Shown: one piece after another, positions 1-5,365 of the stretch
Position numbering within the stretch: position 1 is the stretch's first letter
Layout: each line of letters begins with the position of its first letter
From: an uncultured Anaerosolibacter sp.
Lineage (GTDB): Bacteria > Bacillota_A > Clostridia > Peptostreptococcales > Thermotaleaceae
DNA: 9,366 nucleotides
Direction of reading: 5' to 3'
Assembly (NCBI GenBank): GCA_937948705.1
Contig: CALECF010000195.1
Span: 1 to 9,366, forward strand
Notes under the pieces: model-generated
Seen by the model: the letters and a program-made list of their open reading frames with translations, nothing else
Told to the model about the DNA's origin: nothing
Database searches by the model: none
Made by a program: the position numbers and the translations under genes

Positions 1-52
1 ATGTATATTCCAATACACACATATAAACCATATGCATAAAGTAATAAGCTTC

Positions 53-161
53 TCCTTCTCTCATCCAGACTGTACTGTCGGTCTTGGAATTACACCAAGT
101 CAGCCAAAATTGGCTCGCGGACTATAACCGCCGGTCGGGAATTTCACCCTGCCCTGAAGGA
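53..161 (-). ncRNA. FMN riboswitch (RFN element)
   Basis: Read on the minus strand, this stretch carries the conserved blocks of the RFN element in order. They are GGGTGAAATTCCCGACCGG, then CGGTTATAGTCCGCGAGCC, then the TTGGTGTAATTCCAAGACCG arm, then the closing block with GTCTGGATGAGAG. The outer helix can form between TCCTTC (positions 156-161) and GAAGGA (53-58). It binds flavin mononucleotide and normally shuts down riboflavin synthesis or uptake genes. It reads leftward, so its target lies outside the window and cannot be identified. No clear terminator hairpin is visible between it and the left edge. The GGAG in the 3' arm of the outer helix could be a sequestered ribosome binding site. 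It does not control the plus-strand gene at 291. Confidence 0.95.
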
Positions 162-181
162 TTTTCAGTTGTCATAAATGT

Positions 182-210
182 ATGCTAACACGATCAACAA
201 AATATGTCAA
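182..210 (-). promoter_or_regulatory. Sigma-A type promoter for the FMN riboswitch transcript
   Basis: On the minus strand a perfect -35 TTGACA (205-210) is followed after 17 nt by TAGCAT (182-187). This would start transcription around 175, just upstream of the riboswitch. Confidence 0.65.
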
Positions 211-223
211 GAAAGATTATATA

Positions 224-252
224 TTGCATTATAATTGTATCCGCATTATAAT
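224..252 (+). promoter_or_regulatory. Sigma-A type promoter of the ECF/aminotransferase operon
   Basis: TTGCAT (224-229), a 17-nt spacer and a perfect TATAAT (247-252) form a near-consensus promoter with a start expected near 259. It is divergent from the riboswitch promoter. The two core promoters are separated by only about 13 nt, so regulation of one could affect the other. Confidence 0.7.
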
Positions 253-290
253 AAATTGTATCAATACAAAACAGCAGGAGGGATACAATT
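226..290 (+). promoter_or_regulatory. Repeat-rich putative operator at the operon start
   Basis: Three superimposed repeats are seen. GCATTATAAT occurs as a perfect 10-bp direct repeat at 226-235 and 243-252, a 17-nt period spanning the promoter. TTGTAT-CA-ATACAA forms a palindrome at 256-269, at the expected transcription start. AATTGTATCC (233-242) is perfectly inverted as GGATACAATT (281-290), ending directly at the start codon. The layout suits a regulator binding across the promoter, for example a vitamin-responsive repressor, but no regulator gene is in the window, so the factor is unknown. Confidence 0.45.
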
Positions 291-830
291 GTGGAGAATG
301 ATTTTAAGCTATCTAGGAACAACGCTAGCAAAACGAAAGAACTTGTAACTACGGGACTATTGATCAGTTTGGTGTTTATTGCAACAAAATTTATCAATAT
401 TAGATTGCCCATATCCATTAACGGAGGATTAATTCATTTAGGAAATACCATGTTGTTTTTAGCAGCAATTGTTTTTGGAAAAAGAAAAGGTGCCATTGCA
501 GGAGCCTTTGGCATGGGTTTATTTGATATTGTTTCTGGATGGATGGCATGGGCACCTTTTACGTTTATAATCAGGGGAATGATGGGATATATTATTGGAA
601 GTATGGCATATGCAAAAGGAAAAAAAGGAGAAAGCTTTTTATGGAATCTTGTTGGAATTGTGTTATCCGGAATTATTATGATTGTTGGGTATTATATAAC
701 TGAGGGTATGCTGTATGGAAATTGGATTGCTCCCATGACATCGGTACCAGGAAATATGGTTCAGATCTTGATTGGCACAGCCATCGGTTTACCCGCTGCT
801 GCAGCTGTTAAGAGGACAAAACTTTTTTAA
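291..830 (+). CDS. ECF transporter S component, probable vitamin uptake (B6 candidate)
   Basis: This 179-residue, very hydrophobic protein has about six predicted membrane segments (near residues 17-37, 45-65, 68-86, 90-108, 115-137 and 150-175). That is the normal size and topology of an energy-coupling-factor substrate-binding subunit. The N-G-G-L-I-H-L-G-N segment, the FGKRKGAIAGAFGMGLFDI stretch and the WAPFTFIIRGMMG stretch resemble the COG4720/ECF-ribofla_trS type. The start is GTG at 291, chosen because AGGAGGG (276-282) lies 9 nt upstream. No EcfA ATPase or EcfT gene is present, so it would share an energising module encoded elsewhere (group II). The next gene follows after 25 nt and looks like a pyridoxamine aminotransferase, which suggests a vitamin B6 compound as cargo. 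That substrate is inferred from context only. Despite the nearby riboswitch, flavin is not implied. Confidence 0.8.
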   Translation: MENDFKLSRNNASKTKELVTTGLLISLVFIATKFINIRLPISINGGLIHLGNTMLFLAAIVFGKRKGAIAGAFGMGLFDIVSGWMAWAPFTFIIRGMMGYIIGSMAYAKGKKGESFLWNLVGIVLSGIIMIVGYYITEGMLYGNWIAPMTSVPGNMVQILIGTAIGLPAAAAVKRTKLF

Positions 831-855
831 ATAATCAAAGAAGGGGATTAAGTAT

Positions 856-1989
856 ATGAAAAATCCATTAATTATGACACCGGGACCTACCTATATACAC
901 GAGGAGGTAAGAACGGCATTATCTAGACCGATTACAAACCCTGATTTGGATGAAGGCTTTTTTGAATTTTATAAAGACACATGCAATAAGTTGAAAGAGG
1001 TTATCCATACACGAAATGATGTACTGATACTAAGTGGTGAAGGCATACTGGGATTGGAAGCAGCCTGCGCTTCCTTAATTGAGCCAGGAGATCGGGTATT
1101 ATGCATAGACAATGGGATATTTGGAAATGGATTTGGTGATTTTGCAAAGATGTATGGTGGAGAAGTCGTTTATTTTAAGTCTGATTATCGTAGAGCGATT
1201 GATGTAGGATTGCTAGAAGAATTTTTAGAGAAGGATCATTCTTTTAGTATGGCTACCCTTGTCCATTGTGAAACACCCTCAGGCATCACAAATCCTGTAG
1301 ATCAAATATGTAAACTGCTAAACCAATACGGCATCATTTCAGTTGTAGATTCAGTTTCAGCTATAGGCGGAGAAATCCTTAGAGCAGATGAATGGAAGAT
1401 GGATATAGTATTAGGAGGCTCTCAAAAATGTCTTTCAGCTCCTCCAGGACTTACCTTTTTAAGTATTAGTCTAAGTGCTTGGGAAAAGATATTAAACCGA
1501 AAGGTTCCCATTGTAGGATACTACGTCAACCTAGCACACTGGAAAAACTGGTACGAGGAAAAATGGTTTCCCTATACACAGCCTATTAGCGATATTTATG
1601 GACTACGAGTAGCTGTAGATCGATGGTTAGGGGATGAGAATCCATTAGGAAGGCATAAAAAAATAGCTCAAGCCGTAAGAAAAAGTCTCCTAGATGGAGG
1701 GCTAGACTTATATCCCACTGATGGATTTTCAAATACGGTAACCACCATCAATATACCTGAGAATCTAGAATTCCAAGATATATATCAGACCCTACTGAAG
1801 GAGCATAATATTCTAATCGCAGGTGCATTTGGGTTTTTAAAGGATAAGGTTATTCGTATCGGTCATATGGGTGAGAACTGCTATGAAGATAAATTATATT
1901 TGACTTTAAAAGCTTTTGATCAAGTCCTAAGAAAATACGCTATTCATCCGAAGGTAGCGCTTCATAAAGCTTTTGTTTCTAATCTGTAA
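856..1989 (+). CDS. Class V (fold-type I) aminotransferase, pyridoxamine-pyruvate aminotransferase-like
   Basis: This complete 377-residue PLP enzyme belongs to the alanine-glyoxylate aminotransferase superfamily. The expected PLP lysine is K191 in GGSQKCLSAPPGL. The aspartate contacting the pyridine nitrogen is D165 in VVDSVSAIGG. The phosphate-binding loop region is SGEGILGLEAA (60-70), and the carboxylate-binding arginine is probably R334 in IRIGHMG. The GE-x-x-LGLEAA block, HCETPSG (137-143) and APPGLT resemble remembered Mesorhizobium pyridoxamine-pyruvate aminotransferase better than ordinary serine- or alanine-glyoxylate enzymes, which usually have SGTGT there. In that enzyme the glutamate helps recognise the free B6 vitamer. 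A second arginine that I recall in its pocket has no obvious counterpart here (around F325), so the exact substrate could differ, for example ureidoglycine-glyoxylate. An AAGGGGA ribosome site lies about 9 nt upstream of the ATG. It is the second gene of the operon behind the ECF S component. Confidence 0.8.
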   Translation: MKNPLIMTPGPTYIHEEVRTALSRPITNPDLDEGFFEFYKDTCNKLKEVIHTRNDVLILSGEGILGLEAACASLIEPGDRVLCIDNGIFGNGFGDFAKMYGGEVVYFKSDYRRAIDVGLLEEFLEKDHSFSMATLVHCETPSGITNPVDQICKLLNQYGIISVVDSVSAIGGEILRADEWKMDIVLGGSQKCLSAPPGLTFLSISLSAWEKILNRKVPIVGYYVNLAHWKNWYEEKWFPYTQPISDIYGLRVAVDRWLGDENPLGRHKKIAQAVRKSLLDGGLDLYPTDGFSNTVTTINIPENLEFQDIYQTLLKEHNILIAGAFGFLKDKVIRIGHMGENCYEDKLYLTLKAFDQVLRKYAIHPKVALHKAFVSNL

Positions 1990-2070
1990 GCCTAGGATAA
2001 GTGAATATTCTCCTGGTCAATTGCCAATACTTTAAAAATTGACAGAAGATTATTTGGAGGAATACAGCCT

Positions 2071-3099
2071 ATGGCCGTAAAAGTTGGAATTCCAAGAGCA
2101 CTACTTTATTATGAATATTATCCCCTGTGGATTACATACTTTGAAGAACTTGGTGCAGAAGTGATTGTATCAACAGAGACAAATAAAAAAATATTGGACG
2201 AGGGTATACGCACTGCCGTCGACGAAGCTTGCATACCTGTAAAACTATTTCATGGTCATGTGATGGATCTAAAGGATCGGGTAGATGTGCTCTTTATTCC
2301 CAGAATCACTAGTATCTATTTTCAAGAATATATCTGTCCCAAGTTTTGTGGGCTACCAGAAATGATTCGACACTCAATAAGGGATTTACCCCCTCTTATG
2401 ACTACGGAGATTAATTTCTTTGAGTCTCGAAGTCACATAAAGCGTATTATTTATGAAATGGGAAGCTTTTTTACGAAGGATAAAAAAAAGATGTATAAAG
2501 CCTACCAAAGAGCGAAGGACGAATATGAAAATTATCGCCGGCAGCTTCAAAAAGGAGAGATTCCTTCCTTGAAGGTGCCATTCCATATGTATAGAGGTAA
2601 TTCGGAAGAAGCTCCACTAAAGAAAAAGCAGATAATGATAATGGGTCATCCCTATAATCTATATGATTCCTATTTAAATATGGATATTTTCTCAACACTT
2701 GCTTCAAGGGATATTCAGATACTTACCCCGGAGATGATCAAAAGAAGTAAAACCGACAGTTATATGAAAGACTATGAAACAAAGTTTTATTGGACCTTTG
2801 CCAATAGATTGATAGGAACCATGCGCTATCTGATGGACAGAGCTCCTATAGACGGTATTATTTATATCTCTACTTTTGGCTGTGGTGTGGACTCGGTGGT
2901 AGCGGATATCGTAGAAAAGACGATCCGAGAGAAAACAAATATACCTTTTCTTTTGCTTACTCTAGACGAACATCGAGGAGAGGCAGGACTTTATACCAGG
3001 GTTGAAGCCTTTATGGATATGATAGAATGGAGGGAAAAGGATGAAAATCACGTTTCCTCATATGGGCAACATTTACATCGTTCTAAAAGCTATTTTTGA
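2071..3099 (+). CDS. Acyl-CoA dehydratase activase-like protein, COG3580/DUF2229 type
   Basis: This 342-residue protein starts with KVGIPRALLYYEYYPLW and contains DEACIPVKLFHGHV (C54), YICPKFCGLPE (C89, C93), STFGCGVDS (C271) and LDEHRGEAGLYTRVEAF near the end. This is the pattern of the stand-alone DUF2229/COG3580 proteins, which resemble the middle and C-terminal parts of the giant fused activases of 2-hydroxyacyl-CoA dehydratases. The four conserved-looking cysteines could bind an iron-sulfur cluster, but the biochemical role of the stand-alone proteins is not established. No HSP70/actin-type ATPase is encoded next to it. GGAGG (2056-2060) lies 10 nt before the ATG, and no terminator separates it from the aminotransferase 81 nt upstream. 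Its last 19 codons overlap the next gene in another frame and look like a non-conserved tail. TGA serves here as an ordinary stop. Confidence 0.8.
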   Translation: MAVKVGIPRALLYYEYYPLWITYFEELGAEVIVSTETNKKILDEGIRTAVDEACIPVKLFHGHVMDLKDRVDVLFIPRITSIYFQEYICPKFCGLPEMIRHSIRDLPPLMTTEINFFESRSHIKRIIYEMGSFFTKDKKKMYKAYQRAKDEYENYRRQLQKGEIPSLKVPFHMYRGNSEEAPLKKKQIMIMGHPYNLYDSYLNMDIFSTLASRDIQILTPEMIKRSKTDSYMKDYETKFYWTFANRLIGTMRYLMDRAPIDGIIYISTFGCGVDSVVADIVEKTIREKTNIPFLLLTLDEHRGEAGLYTRVEAFMDMIEWREKDENHVSSYGQHLHRSKSYF

Positions 3100-4147
3100 A
3101 GAATTAGGCGCTGAGGTAATCGTACCACCTAAATCCAATAAGAAGACGCTGGAACTGGGAACAAAATATTCCCCAGAGGGGATTTGTATTCCTTTTAAAC
3201 TTACTTTGGGTAATTATATTCAAAGTATAGAAAATGGAGCAGATACCCTGTTCATGTGGAGTGGATGTGATATTTGCAGAATTGGGTATTATCAGGCCTT
3301 ACATAAAGAGATTTTAAAAAATCTAGATTATTCCATCCGGATGGTCTGCGTAGAACCCTTTAAAACCTTGGGAGAAATACAAGCTTTTTTACAGAAGCTA
3401 AAGACTATATCGGCGGATGCCAGTTATCTTAAGCTGATCACTGTATTTAAAAAAGGAATTGAGATCATTCATCAGGTAGATGCACTGGATGAATTGGTGT
3501 GTAAGGTTAGGGCTAGAACAGAAGATCAGTATACAATAGACCGACTATACACTGCCTATGAGCAGGACCTCAATCGATCAAGGGGATTTCAGGAAACCGC
3601 AAAAGTGATTGAGCAATATCGACAATCCTTTTCTGAAATAGCGTTAGATCCATCGAGGGAAATTATAAAGGTAGGTATTACTGGAGAAATCTATACCATC
3701 GTAGAGCCTTTTATCAATCAAGGCCTAATTCGCAGGCTGGGGCAAATGGGTGTGGAAGTACATTGTTCTGTAACCGCCAGTGAATTTATTCGAGAGCAAA
3801 TTGACTTTTTGCCTTTCATTTCTTCTGAAAAAAATGAAGTACATCGTGCAGCAAAGTCTTATTTAGATCATGAAATCGGCGGTCATGCCAGACATACCAT
3901 CGGAAACACCGTACGATTCGGCGAAAAGAATTTTGATGGGGTCATTCATTTGATGCCTTTTACCTGCATGCCTGAAATTGTAGCTCAGAGCATTTTACCC
4001 ACGATAGAAAGAGAAAAAGACATTTCGGTTTTAAAGCTAGTGTTGGATGAAATGACGGGAGAAGCAGGTATGCAAACCAGGATAGAAGCATATATTGATT
4101 TGCTGAAAGGAAGAAAAAGCTTCATAAAGGTAGAGAAGGATCAGTGA
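3041..4147 (+). CDS. Acyl-CoA dehydratase activase-like protein, COG3581 type
   Basis: This 368-residue partner of the preceding gene starts MKITFPHMGNIYIVLKAIF, the usual N-terminus of the COG3581 proteins. Characteristic parts are YSPEGICIPFKLTLGNY (C49), WSGCDICRIGYY (C76, C79), VCVEPF (C103), HLMPFTCMPEIVAQSILP (C309) and LDEMTGEAGMQTRIEAY. The shared LDE-x-x-GEAG-x-x-TR-x-EA ending shows that it is a distant paralogue of the upstream protein. The two probably work as a complex, with cysteines suited to an Fe-S cluster; that is inference. The start at 3041 lies inside the upstream gene (59-nt overlap, +1 frame) and has a good GGAGGG site in that coding region, so the pair is probably translationally coupled. 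The stop codon sits inside the terminator hairpin. Confidence 0.8.
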   Translation: MKITFPHMGNIYIVLKAIFEELGAEVIVPPKSNKKTLELGTKYSPEGICIPFKLTLGNYIQSIENGADTLFMWSGCDICRIGYYQALHKEILKNLDYSIRMVCVEPFKTLGEIQAFLQKLKTISADASYLKLITVFKKGIEIIHQVDALDELVCKVRARTEDQYTIDRLYTAYEQDLNRSRGFQETAKVIEQYRQSFSEIALDPSREIIKVGITGEIYTIVEPFINQGLIRRLGQMGVEVHCSVTASEFIREQIDFLPFISSEKNEVHRAAKSYLDHEIGGHARHTIGNTVRFGEKNFDGVIHLMPFTCMPEIVAQSILPTIEREKDISVLKLVLDEMTGEAGMQTRIEAYIDLLKGRKSFIKVEKDQ

Positions 4148-4172
4148 TCCTTTCTTTAGATTTTTGTTTTTT
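4136..4172 (+). terminator. Intrinsic terminator of the four-gene operon
   Basis: AAGGATC (4136-4142), a 3-nt loop and GATCCTT (4146-4152) form a 7-bp hairpin followed by T-rich DNA (TTTCTTT, then TTTTTGTTTTTT to 4172). The hairpin includes the stop codon of the preceding gene. Confidence 0.65.
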
Positions 4173-4203
4173 CAACATACATCTATAGAAAAAAAAGGCC
4201 ATA

Positions 4204-4261
4204 CACCTCCAAAATCCAATAGACATAATATATAGTGTATATCATTTGGAATAAAGAGGTG
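4204..4261 (+). promoter_or_regulatory. Possible RBS-sequestering hairpin upstream of the SOD gene
   Basis: CACCTC (4204-4209) is exactly complementary to GAGGTG (4256-4261), the ribosome binding site of the SOD gene. In register inside it, TCCAA (4215-4219) pairs with TTGGA (4246-4250) and ATATA (4228-4232) with TATAT (4238-4242). If transcribed, the leader could hide the ribosome binding site. The transcription start is unknown; a promoter using TATAGT at 4231-4236 would exclude the left arm. Confidence 0.35.
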
Positions 4262-4267
4262 AAGTAG

Positions 4268-4801
4268 ATGGATCAAAGCACGATGTGTACAATGGCAGTA
4301 GCAGAAATCAGAGGGGGACCCCTGGCACCCCAAATTAGAGGGACCGTTATCTTAAAGGAGGTTCCAGGAGGGACGGAAGTATATGTTCAGGTGGAAGGCC
4401 TGCCTCCCTATCAACCGGCAAGGAATGGGAAGGATCCAATTGGTCCCCATGGATTTCATATACATGAGCATGGAACCTGCAAAGTAGGCGATCCGGAAAA
4501 GCCCTTTGAAGCGGCAGGTGAACATTGGAACCCTACAAACCAGCCCCATGGTAATCATGCAGGAGATTTTCCAGTATTGTTCTCAAATAATGGGATCGCC
4601 AGAATGTCATTTTTTACGAATAAGTTTAGACCCAGAGATGCGGTGGGAAAAGCAATCATGATTCATGAAAGCCCTGATGATTTTCGAACACAGCCTGCCG
4701 GCGATGCAGGAAGAAGATTGGCCTGTGGCATTATTCAATGCATGGCACCTCAAGCACAAGCATGGCCAGGATATGGGTATACCAATTACTGGGGATATTA
4801 A
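4268..4801 (+). CDS. Cu/Zn superoxide dismutase family protein
   Basis: This 177-residue protein should convert superoxide to hydrogen peroxide and oxygen. All metal ligands of the family are in place. Copper ligands are H64 and H66 in GFHIHEHG, H86 in GEHWNP and H133 in MIHESPDD. Zinc ligands are H86, H94, H97 and D100 in PHGNHAGD. C71 and C153 match the structural disulfide, and R150 in GRRLACG matches the active-site arginine that guides superoxide. No signal peptide or lipobox is visible, unlike most bacterial SodC proteins, so it may be cytoplasmic. The last 16 residues form a Pro/Gly/aromatic tail ending YGYTNYWGY. The start is supported by AGAGGTG 6-7 nt upstream. It appears monocistronic, between the terminator at 4136 and the hairpin at 4930. 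Confidence 0.9.
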   Translation: MDQSTMCTMAVAEIRGGPLAPQIRGTVILKEVPGGTEVYVQVEGLPPYQPARNGKDPIGPHGFHIHEHGTCKVGDPEKPFEAAGEHWNPTNQPHGNHAGDFPVLFSNNGIARMSFFTNKFRPRDAVGKAIMIHESPDDFRTQPAGDAGRRLACGIIQCMAPQAQAWPGYGYTNYWGY

Positions 4802-4854
4802 TAATGATATGTGATTGTAAATCTTGATTTTAATTCGAAACAAGGACGATTTTG

Positions 4855-4897
4855 TCCGTAAAGTACAGCGGGCAGACACAAGGCCTGCCCCTACGGA
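4855..4897. repeat. GC-rich palindromic repeat element (REP-like)
   Basis: TCCGTA (4855-4860) pairs with TACGGA (4892-4897), and inside it GGGCAG (4870-4875) pairs with CTGCCC (4885-4890). The element is clearly richer in GC than the surrounding intergenic DNA. The core, read on the minus strand as GTAGGGGCAGGCC, resembles short dispersed GTAGGGGC-type palindromes that I recall from many bacterial genomes. Only one copy is present here, so repetition in this genome is not shown. A small GGAC/GTCC hairpin (4843-4857) lies just before it. Confidence 0.5.
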
Positions 4898-4929
4898 GAA
4901 ATATAAATTTCATTTTAAATCATAAAGCT

Positions 4930-4973
4930 ATAAAATAATAGTAGATAAGAGATTTTATCTACTATTATTTTAT
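4930..4973. terminator. Perfect 19-bp AT-rich hairpin, probable terminator
   Basis: The arms at 4930-4948 and 4955-4973 are perfect 19-bp complements around a 6-nt loop (GAGATT). They contain GTAGAT/ATCTAC and A/T-rich outer parts that provide a U-rich 3' end in either direction. It most likely ends SOD transcription before the next gene's promoter. The AT-rich stem is weaker than a classical GC terminator. Confidence 0.5.
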
Positions 4974-4991
4974 TTGTTAGCCTATTAGAGT

Positions 4992-5021
4992 TTGAAGGAA
5001 ATCGAAGGTTAAAAGTAGAAT
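4992..5021 (+). promoter_or_regulatory. Candidate promoter of the 86-residue protein gene
   Basis: TTGAAG (4992-4997), an 18-nt spacer and TAGAAT (5016-5021) make a moderate sigma-A type match, 50 nt before the start codon and after the 4930-4973 hairpin. Confidence 0.4.
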
Positions 5022-5070
5022 TTTAATAGAGACAAAGCAGCAATAGGAGCGGTAGAGAGGACGAAACTGG

Positions 5071-5331
5071 ATGGGTAAAATGACTTATAAAATTCAGAGC
5101 GGTGTGCCAAGGCACGATATTATTGCATATTTTGAGTCGATTGCACTAAACAATATAGATGATAGCGGCTATTGCGGTGCAGATTGGGAGGCCGAAGTAG
5201 GGGAGGAGAAATACCGAACCTTGGGATCTATCAAACTTACACAAACAGAGGTGTCTTTTTATGCGGAAGAGAAGCGATTAATGGAAATTGTAGCAGCTTA
5301 TCGTTTGAAATTCTTATCTGCTGGGGGTTAA
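5071..5331 (+). CDS. Small protein of unknown function ending in Gly-Gly
   Basis: I do not recognise this 86-residue protein. It is soluble, with no signal peptide or membrane segment. The central part (about residues 36-62, with AEVGEEKYRTLGSIKLTQTE) looks beta-rich, and the C-terminal part (about 67-82) looks like an amphipathic helix ending in FLSAGG. A single cysteine (C35) is present. The start at 5071 is supported by GAGAGG 9-10 nt upstream; ATG at 5080 is a possible alternative. It has its own putative promoter and shares the terminator at 5338-5362 with the convergent gpmI. The terminal Gly-Gly recalls sulfur-carrier proteins (ThiS, MoaD), but no E1-like partner or other supporting feature is nearby and a helix rather than a strand seems to precede it, so no function is assigned. 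Confidence 0.7.
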   Translation: MGKMTYKIQSGVPRHDIIAYFESIALNNIDDSGYCGADWEAEVGEEKYRTLGSIKLTQTEVSFYAEEKRLMEIVAAYRLKFLSAGG

Positions 5332-5337
5332 ATTTAA

Positions 5338-5362
5338 AAGGCTCTGCAAAATGCAGAGCCTT
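5338..5362. terminator. Bidirectional terminator between the 86-residue gene and gpmI
   Basis: AAGGCTCTGCA (5338-5348) and TGCAGAGCCTT (5352-5362) form a perfect 11-bp stem with a 3-nt loop. On the minus strand it is followed by TTTTAAATTT, a good U-tract for gpmI. On the plus strand the tract is weaker (TTAAT). It lies 4 nt beyond the gpmI stop and 7 nt beyond the stop of the opposing gene. Confidence 0.85.
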
Positions 5363-5365
5363 AAT

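Noticed and set aside
1..37. Short minus-strand open frame (MHMVYMCVLEYT) reaching the left edge behind the riboswitch
   Set aside because: Only about 12 codons are visible, the distance to the GGAG is long, and it resembles no known flavin gene start. The true target start cannot be judged.
4180..4209. GGAGGTGTATG on the minus strand as the start of a small gene
   Set aside because: The frame closes after nine codons inside the terminator region.
4607..4879. Minus-strand 90-codon open frame under the SOD gene
   Set aside because: It is an antisense shadow of the SOD coding region running into the palindromic repeat, with no family resemblance.
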